Positions 34,011-46,937 are shown, counted from the stretch's first letter. The stretch: 64,000 bases of DNA from Euphorbia lathyris (GCF_963576675.1 NC_088919.1:43794501-43858500); one strand, 5' to 3'. Notes: a model not told the origin generated them from the letters alone. Made by a program: numbers and translations.

Positions 34011-34940
34011 CTAACTAGAAGACAGACGACGTGCATTGGCCCTTTTGATCTTCTTTCGAATGAAGACTTGCCTCTCTGGTGCAGAAAGGAATGTTGGACC
34101 AGAACGGAAAACTCGTTTAACAAGTCCCTCGTTCTCCAAGAACTCGTAGTCTAAAATCGGGTATGGTTCTGTGTCTGTCCAAGGAACAGAAATGGTTCCC
34201 TTGGCTCCTAATATGATTCCACAAATGATGTTGGCGAATCCAATCTTCTGTTTCTTCGAACGAGAAGCAGCAACTAACCCCTCCATTAGAATCTTCGAGG
34301 AGTTCACTAAGTTGCCTTGGAAAATGTCGCCCAACACATAGAGATCAGTATCTTTCACAATATTGCTACTGACCCGACCAAAAAGGCTGTGACAGAGGAA
34401 CTTATGCAGATACAGCATGGAATTAGAATTAATGGACTTGTTGAAGGCAAGACATGGATTGAATCGCCAAAATTCTGTTAGCATTCTCCATATATCTCTA
34501 GAAGTCATATCCCTTCTAGGATGGTGTTGAGTTGTGTCTCGGGGTGGAAATCCAAACCAATTACGAAGTTCAGGATATCCAAAAGTGAATACCTCCCCCT
34601 CACAACGAAAACTGAGACGAACACGTCTCTTGTTGACGAACCTAACGGTGGAGAAAAATTCCAGAACTCAATTTTCAATAATAGGAAATTTCATAGAAAC
34701 AAATTTGGTCCAACCCAAATTAGTCAGATAGCGATCAATTGCTTTGCTTATTCCGAGTTCCTCGTTCAGAAACTCGTCCAGATACATCATGCCAAAGAAC
34801 TGAGCATATCTGAATTGCAGAAAACGTTTCCCCTCATCATGGTTATAAATGGGAAACCATGCACCATATCTAGTAGAGATATCTATTTTCCTTTTTGGAA
34901 AAGAATTTCGTTGTTGAACGTTCTTCAAAGACTTAGTCAT
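34011..34940 (-). pseudogene. G2 env-position ORF A, paralogue of ORF B with one in-frame stop
   Basis: One frame of about 310 codons (34940 down to 34011) is broken only by TGA at 34668-34670. Its order of motifs matches ORF B: GWTKFVSMKFP, WFGFPPRD, LHKFLCHSLFGRV, FANIICGIILGAKG. It lacks the acidic and coiled-coil tail of ORF B and ends in a basic RKKIKRANARRLSSS. The two are clearly homologous but far diverged, so the duplication long predates this insertion. No membrane segment seen. Confidence 0.75.
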
Positions 34941-35541
34941 GTCTGTGATGGAAAAGAAAAAAAAATGAAGTCTGTAGGATTTGAGAATTTGAGAAAGAAA
35001 TTTAGAAAGATGAAATGAAATGGAAGAAGTCTGATCCTACAGGAATATATAAGAACTATAAGTGAAAGGTTATGTCTGTTAGAAAGAAATAGGTGTCAAA
35101 GTGATACCTCTTTGATTTTAACGGATAGAAAATGTAAGAAAGAATACTGTAAACTCTTACAGTTATTTAAAATGTAAGAAGATAGAAAATATCTCAACTG
35201 AGATTCTCAGAATCTCAACTGAGATTTTCAAATCCTGAAACATAGAAAATCTCAACTGAGATTTCTGCACATATAGTTTCTCAATAATACTTAACACTTA
35301 ATGAAAATTTCAAAACATGACTAAATTAAAATTTTAATGTGAATAAAACTCATTTTGACTTAATGATAATAATAAAAATAAAATTAAAATCAAAGTAAAA
35401 TAAATTAAAAATAAAAATTGATAAATTAAAAAGAAAAAAAGAAAAAAAAATTAAAAAGAAACAAATAAAATTAAAAACATGAAAATCAAAGAAATTAACC
35501 TTTTATTATTATTATTTTTTTTTTTTAAATTTATTTTTTTT
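34941..35541 (-). promoter_or_regulatory. Spacer upstream of ORF A with palindromes and TATA-like site
   Basis: On the minus strand, three to four copies of AATCTCAGTTGAGATT (35191-35265) are followed about 140 bp later by TTATATATTCC (about 35043-35053) and the ORF A ATG at 34940. The 35340-35541 part is A/T homopolymer-rich with no content. Confidence 0.45.
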
Positions 35542-38500
35542 TTAAATTTTATTCACGGACTCAATTACTTGAATTGGAGCTCCGTCATAATAAATTTTGC
35601 AACGATTACCATTGACCTTGAATCGGTTGCCATTAGACTTTTCTAGCTCCAATGTCCCGTAATCAAATGTTTGAACAACCAAAAATGGTCCAGTCCATCT
35701 AGATTTTAGCTTACCTGGAAATAATTTTAATCTAGAATTGAAAAGTAAAACCTTATCTCCAACATTAAAGGTTTTAATTTTGATTTTGGCATCATGCCAC
35801 TTTTTAATTTTCTCCTTATAAATGCTCGCATTTTCGTAGGACAAATAGCGTAATTCATCCAACTCGTTTAAGTCAAACAAACGCTTTTTCCCTGCGCTTT
35901 GCAAATCATAATTAAGGGTTTTTATAGCCCAATATGCTTTATGTTCTAATTCAACCGGCAAATGACAAGCTTTACCATAGACTAATCTATAAGGTGTCAT
36001 CCCGATAGGTGTTTTAAATGCAGTACGGTATGCCCATAGTGCATCGTCAAGTTTATGTGCCCAGTCTCTTCTAGAAGACGAAACTGTTTTCTCAAGTATC
36101 CATTTGAGTTCTCTATTTGAAATTTCTGCTTGACCATTCGTTTGAGGATGGTACGGTGTAGATATACGATGGTGTACTCTGTATTTTTTCATAAGTGACT
36201 CAAAAGCTCTATTTACGAAGTGAGTACCACCGTCGCTTACCATAACTCTAGGAACTCCAAATCGACAGAATATTGAATTTAAAAACTTAACAACTACTTT
36301 AGAATCATTTGTCGGGGTTGCAATTGCTTCAACCCACTTTGAAACATAAGCTACGGCTTCTAATATATAATTTTTGCCAAAAGAAGGAGGAAAAGGACCC
36401 ATGAAATCAATACCCCACACATCGAAGATTTCAACTTCCAATATGTTCGTAAGAGGCATCTCATCTTTCCTTCCTATATTCCCCATTCTTTGACATTTAT
36501 CACAGCGTATAATAAATGAACGGACATCTTTAAACAGAGTAGGCCAAAAGAATCCGCATTCAAGTATTCTAGCTGCTGTTTTGCTTACGCTATTATAACC
36601 TCTGTAAGCACTAGCATGACATTCTATCATTATAGACTCTTGTTCAAACTCACTAACACATCTCCTGAATATTCCATCGCCGCATGTTTTGAACAAGAAT
36701 GGATCTTCCCAAAAATATTTCTTAACTTCTGAAAAGAATTTCTTCTTTTGCTGGAAAGTCAATCCATCTGGTACAACATGTGCAGCTAAGTAATTGGCTA
36801 TATCCGCATACCATGGAGTTATGACACTTTGTAATTGCATGAGATGTTCATCGGGGAAATCATCTCGAATGCCTGATGTTTCACCGATGGGACCGTCTTC
36901 ATCCTCAAGTCTTGATAGATGATCGGCGACCAGGTTTTCAACTCCCTTTTTGTCTTTAATCTCAATGTCAAATTCTTGCAATAGTAAAACCCATCTAATA
37001 AGACGTGGTTTTACATCTTTCTTAGCAAATAAATATCGCAAAGCTGCATGATCAGTATAAATGATAACTTTAGATCCTAACAAATAAGATCGGAACTTAT
37101 CACATGCAAAAACTACTGCTAACATTTCTTTTTCAGTGGTGGTATAATTTAGTTGTGCACCGGACAATGTGTGACTCGCATAATATATAACATGAAGTTT
37201 CTTATCCTTCCTTTGACCTAATACACATCCTACAGCTAAGTCACTCGCATCACACATAATTTCGAAAGGTAGATTCCAATCGGGTTTTGATATTATAGGT
37301 GTACTGACTAAAGCCGTTTTCAAAGTATTGAAAGCTTGTAAACAATCTTTATTAAAATCAAAAGTTGAATCCTTCATAAGCAAATTAGTAAGTGGTTTGG
37401 AAATTACAGAAAAATTCTTTATAAACCGTCTGTAAAAACCTGCATGACCTAAAAATGATCTTACTCCCTTAACAGTGGTTGGTGGGGGTAATTTTTCTAT
37501 AACTGAAGTCTTTGCTCTGTCCACTTCTAATCCTTTTTCAGAAATCTTATGACCTAAAACAATTCCTTCGTCTACCATGAAGTGACATTTTTCCCAATTT
37601 AATACTAAATTCGTTTCCTCACATCTAGACAATACTTTATCTAAGTTCTGTAAACATGCATTGAAAGAATCTCCATAAACTGAAAAATCATCCATGAAAA
37701 CTTCCATTATGTCTTCAATGAAGTCATTAAATATTGCTGTCATACATCTTTGAAAAGTTGCTGGTGCATTACATAAACCAAAAGGCATTCTCCTATATGC
37801 AAAAGTTCCGTAAGGACATGTGAAGGTTGTTTTATCTTGGTCATCCGGGTAAATGTAAATTTGAAAGAATCCGGAATAACCATCAAGAAAACAGTAAAAT
37901 GCATGACCCGCTATCCTTTCGATCATTTGATCAATGAAAGGTAGAGGAAAATGATCTTTCCTGGTTGCTTTGTTTAGGTTCCTATAGTCTATACAAACCC
38001 TCCAACCGGTGGTGGTTCGTGTAGGTATAAGTTCACCTTCATCATTTCTTACAACAGTTATGCCTCCCTTTTTAGGTACACAATGGATTGGACTAACCCA
38101 TTCACTATCCGAGATCGGATAAATGATTCCATTGTCTAAAAGTTTAGTAATCTCATTTTTGACTACTTCTTTCATGTTCGGATTTAAGCGTCTTTGCCTA
38201 TCCGCTTTAGGTGGCTTATCTTCTTCTAAATGAATTCTATGCATTACTATACTAGGATTAATTCCTTTTAAGTCTGAAATTTTCCATCCCATACTTCCTA
38301 TCCTATTTCTAACAACTTCTTTCAATTTTTCTTCTTGATCGCTTGTTAATTTGTTAGAAATAATTATAGGTAGAGAATCGCCTTCGCCTAAGAAAGCGTA
38401 CCTCAAATGACTGGGTAACTCTTTAAGTTCTAATTTAGGGGGTGTTACAATTGAAGGCGGAACTGGTCCATCTTCTCTAATCAAAGGCTCTGGGTCCTTA

Positions 38501-40817
38501 TCGTCTAATTCCTCATTTACTATAAGTTCAATTATTTCTTCACGTTGAATTATATCATTGACACATTCTTCGACTAAATCAAGTTTCATACAAGCGAATT
38601 CCTCCATAGGGTATTTCATCGCTTTGTTCATGTTAAACTCGACCTTATCTTCTCCTATCCTTAAAACTACCTTCCCTTCCGACACATCTACTAGAGCACG
38701 TCCCGTGTTCATAAACGGACGACCAAAAATTAGTGGACAATTAACGTCATATGCAAAATCTAATATAACAAAATCGGTAGGAAAAATAAATTTATCGACT
38801 TTGACTAAAACATCTTCAATTATACCATATGGCCTTTTAGTGGTTTGATCCGCTAACTGCAAAATCATATTGGTATGTTTGATATCTTCTTCTAAACCTA
38901 ACTTGTTAAAAATAGACAATGGCATTAAGTTTATACTTGCTCCTAAATCACAAAGACAACTTGGGAATTCAATATCTCCCAACTTACACGGAATAGTAAA
39001 ACATCCGGGATCCTTGAGTTTAGTGGGCAAATTACTTGATACTATTGAACTACAGTCTTCAGTTAACGAAATGGATGAAATTCCTTCCCAACTGATTTTC
39101 TTTGAAATCAAATCCTTTAAAAACTTACCATAGTTAGGAATTTGTGTGATTGCATCCATAAACGTCAAATTGATATGCAAATTTTTAAGTTTATCCAAAA
39201 ACGTTAGAAGTTGTTTATCATAGTCCTTATTTCGGACTTTATGCGGAAAAGGTGGTTTGGGTACAAAAGTTTTGGTACCTGTGTCAAATGGTGAATTATT
39301 TGTGTTTAATATATCTTCTTTGGACTTTGGTAAATCAGTTTCTGGTAATATTGCATCTTTGGGCATTTCAGGCCCTTGATAATTTTTTCCTGAACGAAGA
39401 GTAATAGCCTTCACCTGCTCTTTCGGATTTTCTTCCGTGTGGCTGGGAAGACTTCCCTCTTTTCGGGATGGAATTGATTTAGCAAGTTGACCAATTTGAA
39501 CCTCCAAATTATGGATGCTAGATGAGTGGTTTTTAATAAGCTGATCGAATTTATTTTCGATCCGTTTAAAACCATCGTCGTGATTACTTATTTTTCCACT
39601 AATAGAATCTATAAACTTGTCGATTTTAGAAGATAAAGTGCTAATCGTATCTCTTGACTGATTTTGATAATTAGTGGTACGATTTTGATTAGCACTAACA
39701 TTATTGTTACTGTTATCTTTCCAGTTAAAGTTAGGATGATTCCTCCATCCAGAATTATAAGTATTAGAATAAGGATTATTAGTTTGGTTTTGTCCTTGGA
39801 CAAAATTTACCTGTTCGATCTCACTCATATTTTCGTAGTCCACATCCGTTTGGATTGGATTACCATTAGTATCGCGAGGTGCCATAAACTTGTCAATTTT
39901 GTGCGATAAAGCAGAAAATTGGGCTTGTAGCATCGCGACTGGATCAAGTTCAACTATACCTTTAACTGACGATGAGGTTGAGGATGATGGTTTTGCCACC
40001 GGCATATGTCCACGTTCCGCGGGCCACATACTGCTGTTGATTGCCATTTCCTCCAAAAGTTCTCTCGCTTGGGCTGATGTTTTCTTCATAAATAACCTTC
40101 CCGACATAGCATCTAATGAACCCCTAGTTGTAGGATTAAGTCCATTGTAAAATGTTTGCATTAAAAGTTCAGCGGGTAATTGGTGGTGTGGGCATAAACG
40201 TTGAAGTTCTTTAAAACGTTCCCAAGTTTCATAAAATGTCTCATTATCATTTTGAGAAAAAGATGTTAACTCCTTTATGACTCTTGCGGTTTTTGCTAAA
40301 AGAAAATATTTAGATAAAAACGCTTGGGCTAATTGTTCCCAAGTGGCAAAAGTTGCGGCTGGCATAGAAGTTAACCATTCTTTGGCTCTATCCTTCAAAG
40401 TGAAAGGAAAGAGGCGAAGTTTGATTGCTTCTGCAGTCACATCTGGGATTTTAAAAGTGTCACAAATTTCTAGGAAATTTGTTAAATGGGTGTTAGGATT
40501 TTCGTTAGGTAACCCATAAAATGTTACATTATTTTGCAACATATTAAGCAAAGCTGGCTTAATTTTTCAAATTGATTTGCGGTGATTCTGGGTCTAACGA
40601 TACTATTGGTTACACCGGCCACACCTGGCCTAGCGTATTCCATAAGTGTTGGTGGGTCTGCCATTTTTTCTGGCTCGGTATGTGTTTTTACTGGGGTCTT
40701 ATTTTTGTTTTTCTTATTTTTCTTGTTCTTCCTAATGGTTTTCTCAATTTCTAGGTCTATAGGGTCTGGTGCAATGCCTGAATTTCGAGAACTGCGCATG
40801 AACCTGAAATCTTGCAC
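35542..40817 (-). CDS. G2 gag-pol polyprotein (one frameshift near the gag start)
   Basis: A 1669-codon frame (40551-35542) without internal stops. The natural start is probably upstream: a 97-codon frame from 40817 contains the Athila-type gag N-terminus and runs out of frame at about 40555-40565, so one small indel separates them. Positions in the long frame: gag about 40-180 ([21 protein letters not shown]), a basic Asn-rich linker, protease about 515-620 (DLG at about 534, as commonly seen in Athila-like elements), RT about 800-1000 ([17 protein letters not shown] at about 952), RNase H about 1050-1190 ([15 protein letters not shown]), integrase about 1290-1560 (D at GIDFMGPF, D at SDGGTHF, E at GQAEISNRE). 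The integrase zinc site has [10 protein letters not shown], with Tyr or Asn where the second His is expected; CAT-to-TAT would explain it. Recently active family. Confidence 0.9.
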
Positions 40818-40966
40818 GAACCGAAACTACCTACAAAACAGAATTTGATAAATAAATAAATTAGTATATGAAAACTTTTAAATTATAAAAGTTAGATTAA
40901 GTATGTTTAAACCTAGATTCGAAATAAAACACGAAAAATTTAAAATTTTGTCAAAAATTTTGGCGT

Positions 40967-40984
40967 TCCCCGGCAACGGCGCCA
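40967..40984 (-). other. G2 primer binding site, tRNA-Asp type
   Basis: The minus strand reads TGGCGCCGTTGCCGGGGA a few bases after the 5' LTR end, the primer site usual in Athila-like elements. Confidence 0.85.
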
Positions 40985-40990
40985 AAAACT

Positions 40991-42506
40991 TGTTGAGCGA
41001 TTTCCGCAAGTGCACGGTATACGCTTGTAGTAATAAAAGATATCGAACCCACAGGGAACGCTTTTTAACTAAATTTTATTTAATTCGGTTTAGTCACGTG
41101 TTTAGGTTTAATAAAAGATAAACGTTTAGTTGATTGAATAGGTTTTGGTAAATTAGGATTAGATAGAAAGATTATATCAAGTTTAGAAGACAATTCCGTT
41201 TTGGAATTTTGATTACAAAACAGATACTTCCGTAATTGGAATAAAATAGATCTTTATTTTCATAAAGCAAAGTAAACAACTTTAACTTTGTGAGATTATG
41301 GACATGAAACAATATATCAATTTACTCAATTAAATGGCTTTGAACCGTAGAAATCTCTCTGGATCGGAGTAGATTGCTACCTTAATCAAACTAGCATTTT
41401 ATGTTTGATAAGCCGCGGGCCAGCGATCATATCATCCATAAAAACTAAATCTGTCAAGTGTTCAACAAAGTTCTTATATGAATAAGATGGAAATAGAACG
41501 TTTTAATAAAAACACCAATTTATCATTTTGAAAATCATTTTGTCAGAACAGCATCAAAATAACAACAGTAAGAATGTATTGAATAAATAAGTATATCATT
41601 AATGAAATGTGAATTTTCACAAGTTAACAGAGAAGTAGAAACTTGGATAGCATTGTAACGAAGACTTTGAGATCCGGGTCGTCAATCTTTCTCTCAAACT
41701 TCGTAGGCTCGTCAAACCGTGGGCGCTTCAGCCGTCACTTCTTCTCGCTGGATCTTCGGAATAGAGACTGGTCAGTCCACTATCAGAATAAAAACTAAAC
41801 TAATACTGTGTTTATAACTAATCTAAATACAATTCGTGTACAACACGATTGCTTACAGAAATGAACTCTAACTTTCTGATTCTTTTCTGAATCAGAAACT
41901 TTAACATAACAACTCTCTTCTCTAATTTCTCTAACTTTCCCAACATAACCAACCTTGACTTCTGAAATGAATCACTTATTTATAGTCGGTGAAGGGTTGT
42001 AAATGACGGGTCGTGTCTGCTGGTGAAGGGTTGCTTTTATCCGAACGAACAGACGCGTTTTTACGAAATTAACATGTGTTTAGTGTGCAGGAGGGGTGTC
42101 TGTCGCGACTGAGATTCTGAAAATCTCAGTTGCGACAGGGGGTACAGGGGCGTGTTTTCGAGATTTGATTTCCCCCAGTCTGGACTCCGTAAGTCGCGAC
42201 TGAGATTTTGAGAATCTCAGTCGCGACAGAGAGTATTCCTCCCTGGCGTTCGACTGTTTTTCGTCCTCCTCGAGCGTTCTTCTCACTGATATGCATTCTC
42301 GGTACGTTTTTTAGGTTTTTCCTTCATTTTAGCTCCGTTTTAGCTCCGTTTTCGCTCCTATTTGGATTTTACCAAATATTTAGGTACCTTGCATCAAAGA
42401 AGTAAATAAAGACGTAAAAGTATTCCAAATGAATATAATTAACACGATTCTAATGTAAATTTAACGTATTTATATAGGATATTTTAGGTATATTTTGGGC
42501 TTAACA
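40991..42506 (-). repeat. G2 5' LTR (1516 bp)
   Basis: Same length and ends as 29040-30555. TATA at 41975-41984 (minus), palindromes at 42100-42138 and 42193-42227. About ten substitutions against the 3' LTR. Confidence 0.93.
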
Positions 42507-43188
42507 GTAACCAAGGTCTTGAGTACTCTTTTTCCTTTAGTAAGGTTTTATCCCATGTGGTTTTTCGTATTAAAGGTTTTAACGAGGCTCACACATAAGA
42601 CCAATTCGTTGTAATAAGGCGAACCACCATTTAATAAAAAGAAATTTTCATCTTGCAAATTCTTCCTTGAGTATTTTTCTTGCAGTAACATAAATATTCC
42701 AGATTCAAAAAGGGGGAGGCAACAAACGCATTCCCACGGTAGAATAATGCCATCATGACATAACTACCTTCTCCTCAAAGATAGGAGAATAATCTCAGTG
42801 GCGAATCAATTCACCGCAAAGATAGGAAATAATTGATCACCGTTAGAGACAGAGTTAAAACATTTCTCAGACGTGAGATTTTTACACTCTCAAATACACT
42901 TCCCAAAAAAGAGTATCAAGTCCTGTTGGCGGATCGATTCACCTCAAAGATAGGAAGCAAATTGATCGCCTAAGGCAGCTTAACTTCCTCAAAGGGAATA
43001 AAAGCTTCAAAGCCTTCAAAAAGGCTCACATTCCAGGGTACGGCTGGCCACCTACCTTGAACCAACAAAATAAGTCCTAAAACCTAGAAATTTACTTGCT
43101 GAAAGATATAAAGCATAAAGTAAAGATAATGGTTGGAAAAAGGATTAAAGGAAATTGAAAATTGTACTTAGTTACATTCATGAAAAGA
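42507..43188. other. G1 region between pol and the antisense gene, non-coding
   Basis: Resumes G1 after the GTAAC duplication. Contains two to three imperfect copies of a module with GGCGAATCAATTCACC and CAAAGATAGGAA (about 42775-42835 and 42930-42975). Continues the 3' flank of pol. No coding frame. Confidence 0.6.
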
Positions 43189-45050
43189 CTAAACATTTAC
43201 AGGAGTATCCTCCTTAGCGCCTTTCTCTAAAGATGCGCCCTCTAGAGGAACCCCGCTCTCCATAACAATAGTTCCCGCCTGGGGAGCTGTATAATTAATC
43301 ACCAAATCATCAGCCTTATCACCCGCCTCCTGAGATGCTTCGCCAAAATCATCTGATTCAAGATCAACAACATGCTTGCTCTCCTCTACTGACCCGCTCA
43401 GCTCCTTCCTAACTTGATCGCGGATGAAATCCTTAACATTCGGTATCTTGTCATACTTAATGCAATCCTCAACCTCAGAGACCACGTACTCCGGGTCTAC
43501 AAAATCGATCTCTAGGTAGGAAAGCTTAACGTATGCCATGATCCATTTGCCATAGTAATAAGCATGTTCGCCCGCCATGATCTCCGCATTTGACAAGGCA
43601 GCTTTATAATTCTTAACATCCTCTTCCATCTCCTCCATCTTCTCCTTCAGGTTGCGGATCTCGGTGTCCTTGCTTTCATTAAGGGCAATGGCGGAAGCAG
43701 CATTTGCATTAGCAATAGCAATCTCTTTCTCCAGCCTTTTTATGGTGGCCTTATCCGCCACCCCTTGGAGTAGATCCGCTTCCATAGCACGCATGTGCGT
43801 ATACGCCTAGCAAAGCAAAGGATAATGTAAAAACAATATTTTCCCGAAGGAAATCACTCTTTCATCCAAAAATGTGAAATAAGGAAAATAAAACTCACCA
43901 AAAGGAGATCCATTTTCCCCATCTTGGCATGGGAAGATCCGGAGAACTTGTTTTGGCTCTCCTGCACTTCGCCAAGTTGACCGAGGGCCTCATCAAGATC
44001 ATTAATGACCGACTCATTCCTCAAGGGCCCTTTATCACCGTACTTGGCAAGCCAATATCCTCCTAAGTCGGGCTTAACCACCTATGCAGGAATTAAAAGG
44101 CCAAAATCAGGATCCATGATAGAACAGAGAAAAACGAAAAATTGAACATACCTTCTCTAGCTCCACCCTAGGCTTCTCAGCTCTTATGGCATCCGCCAGT
44201 AACTTTTCTCCACCAGTAGCGGCCGATTTCTTCTTCTTAAGAGGGGGATCCGTGACGCCTTCAAAAGGACGTTATCCGGAGCTCTTACCGGGATCCGCCA
44301 CCTGCACATTTTTTTGGGCCTCCAGCTCCTTTTGTTACTTGCGCTTCTCTACAAGAGCGCGACTGGCCTCAGACAAACCCCTGACAAAGGAACAACGAAA
44401 TAATCAAGGTTCAAGGAAAAAACGAAGTTACCTTCATCAAGTTGAGTAAATGTTGTGTAAGTAATCACATCCCCCACACGGCGGACTAGAGAAATGTCAT
44501 TCATCATGAATTCCAGAGCATCGGCGTACGTCCAAGCATCCGTCTTAATGCTCTTCATGAGATTCGCCACCTTCTCATCACTATCAGTCAGTATACGCAA
44601 GTCCCCAGCCATGTGTTGAGGCTTAGCGTTCCAATTTAATGGGAATCCGAGGGGCTCGTCTTTTTTCACCTTAACAAAGAAAAACTTCTCGTCCCAGAGA
44701 TGGACGTTTGACATCTTATCGCAAAAAGGCGAATAAGTTTTGAATTTGGCAAAAATGTAGAAGGATTCAGTTTTACGCTTCGAGGGTTTGTGAAGAGAAC
44801 GAAAGACACGAGGATTACAGAATACCCCCAGGTTCGAAGTTAGGTAACAATCTAGTGCCATGTCCAACCAGCCATTTGCATGCAGCTGGCAGACAGTGAT
44901 CCCAAAAAACTCTAAGATATCTGCCATCATCTTAGGAAGAGGAAGACGGAATCCTCTCTCCACGTGACTACTATACACAGATAGATATCCTATAGGTGGA
45001 CAGGCGGGTCTCTTATGATCAGCAGCCAACTCGGTCTCATAATCTTTGAT
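43189..45050 (-). pseudogene. G1 antisense spliced gene, 3' exons (gypsy-type transposon protein domain)
   Basis: Antisense to gag-pol. Putative exons on the minus strand: 45050-44432 (contains GYLSVYSSHVERGFRLPLP and FGITVCQLHANGWLD, resembling PF04195 'putative gypsy type transposon'), 44380-44153, 44081-43899 (VVKPDLGGYWLAKYGDK) and 43806-43189. The last encodes a long coiled coil (LEKEIAIANANAASAIAL, LKEKMEEMEEDVKNY) and an acidic C-terminus ending TPVNV. Each join has GT...AG ends, for example GAAG|GTAACT and CTAG|GCGTAT. The first intron would be only about 51 nt, which is short for plants. An in-frame TAA occurs in exon 2. The 5' part of the gene lies beyond the copia insertion at 56438-56891. 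Antisense ORFs in this position are known in Tat-lineage elements such as Grande and Retand. Confidence 0.65.
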
Positions 45051-45055
45051 CTATG

Positions 45056-46487
45056 TGTTGGTCCCGTGTGATTAGTTCCAAGGGGGGGTTAGGAACTAAT
45101 ATAACTTTTTCGTTTAATTGATATGCTGACTTAGTTATTTTGCGAGTTTGTCAACTCAGCTTTTGGTCAGCTTGGCCAGATATGTTATAAGACAGCTTTG
45201 GCCGGATATTGACTAAGGCTGTTTTATCTGTAAGTTAGATATTGACACTCTTGGAGGTCAGCTTCTAACTCAGCACTTGAAATTACTCAGAGTCAACTTT
45301 AAACAATTTTATATGCTGAGTAAACTTCACACACAACACATGCACATATATATATTGAGAGAGAGTTTAGAGATTACTCAGTATCACTTATCCTGGTTCG
45401 GCCTCTCCGCCTACGTCTAGTCCCCAGAGTCCTCTGGGCTTTTAGAATCCAATATTGAGCTCTTTAAAGGTAGAGCACAAACCAATTACAAGGCAGTTGA
45501 ATATGCAAGAGTACCTTCCTCTATTCGTCTACTCAACTCCTACTAAGTGCTACAACCCATCACCTAGATTTCTCTACCACTGAATGTTTACAACCAAACA
45601 CTCAGCACAACACTCTCAATGTTACAATTGATAAACACTTGTTCCTTTTCAAATAAAGAACACTTTAGAAGATTACAAGTAATCACTCTAGCATTTACAC
45701 AAGGAATAGAAGATGGGTGTAAGATCTCTTTTTGTATCTAAGTGCTTTTGTATCTTTTCTCTCTTGTATTTTTCTTTTTGTAATTCGGCGATGATCCAAG
45801 AAGTTTGATTGTCCTTATATAGGGAAAATCTGTGTTGGATCATTTTGAAATGATTTAACCGTTGATGTTAAAACGGCTCTTTTAAGGGACAGATTCTGGT
45901 CAGCTTCAGACTGTTCCAGCCATTCCCTTCCTCTGTTTTCCTTCAGACGTCAGACTTGTCTTCTTGCGTTAGGCTTGTCTTTTTATGTCAGTTGTCCTTT
46001 ACCAATAATCCATTGACCCATACATCTCGGAATGTGTCTTCTGCGTATTTCCAAGGATTCAATTATTGGTACAGAGGGGCGGTAATCATTGTCTTTTAGC
46101 AAATGACTTTTTCATGCTGTCCTGAAGAATCACTCAGCTTCTACTGCGTAGATCATTGTCATTGGCAATTTCCAAGCTGAGTATAATTTTAGTCAGCTCA
46201 ACTTCGAGAGACAGTTGTTGTTGTGGTTTCTTATGTTGAGCCTTATTTTGCTTCTCTTTGTTGGGCGTTTATGTCTTTGTCTTTTTGATGCTAAGTTTGA
46301 TTCCACTCAGCTTGATACTTTAGGCTTCTATGCTGACTTCTTCCTGTCTTACTTTTTATATTTATCTTTATTTATATTTATACTCAACATTGAACAAACG
46401 GATTAGTACAATTAAAATAAAGCACTTAAATTTAATTATCATGGATGATTTTGTCAAATCAAAATCTTGTGGAAAGGTGTTTCAACA
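45056..46487 (-). repeat. Copia 3' LTR (1432 bp)
   Basis: TGTTGGTCCCG...TTTCAACA. It has about 310 bp (roughly 46157-46465) that the other LTR lacks. TATA (minus CCTATATAAGG) at about 45815-45825. A stem ATCATTT/AAATGAT follows at 45839-45854. Confidence 0.9.
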
Positions 46488-46503
46488 AACTCCCCAATTT
46501 TAA
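46488..46503 (-). other. Copia polypurine tract
   Basis: The minus strand reads TTAAAATTGGGGAGTT immediately before the LTR start TGTTGAAAC. Confidence 0.75.
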
Positions 46504-46937
46504 TGTTGGAAAAATGCATAATTATGGAACTCAGTTTTGAAATTCCCCATGATTGATTTATTTTTCATATTTCTGAAATTTCTCCCCCGTAAGGGTTGCA
46601 TCTGTTAATTTACCTCTTAAACCTTCCAAAATTTATTTGAGACAAACTAAGAATGAGTGTTCTGACTAGATTCAGTTCTAATTTATTTTGAGTCTAGGTC
46701 AGCTTTTAGAAATATTTGAATACTCAGTTTGATTTACTCGTCATTATGTATACTGAGTATTTGTTTGTTCAATTTGCTTATGTTAATGTGCATGGCATTT
46801 GGACAGAATGAAAAAACACAGTTCATTGGATAGCAGAATACACATACACAATACTTGTGCCCACAAAATAGAATCAAAAAAAAAATTCACTAGTCTCTCT
46901 TCTTAGTCTCTCTTCTTAAGCCTTACCCTTTCTTTTC
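46504..46937. other. Copia 3' untranslated region, no gene
   Basis: AT-rich stretch between the polypurine tract and the extra ORF's stop. Nothing else recognised. Confidence 0.6.

Larger units (their letters stand above)
29040..42506 (-). mobile_element. Ty3/gypsy element G2 (Athila-like), young, inserted in G1
   Basis: Two 1516-bp LTRs (29040-30555 and 40991-42506) differ at only about ten positions by eye. GTAAC flanks both ends (29035-29039 and 42507-42511). A tRNA-Asp-type primer site and a polypurine tract fix the minus orientation. The interior has gag-pol followed by two diverged env-position ORFs, as in Athila-like elements, which usually have one. Total 13.5 kb. Confidence 0.93.

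Noticed and set aside
35340..35541. Functional RNA or gene in the A/T-rich tract before G2 pol
   Set aside because: Low-complexity homopolymers only.
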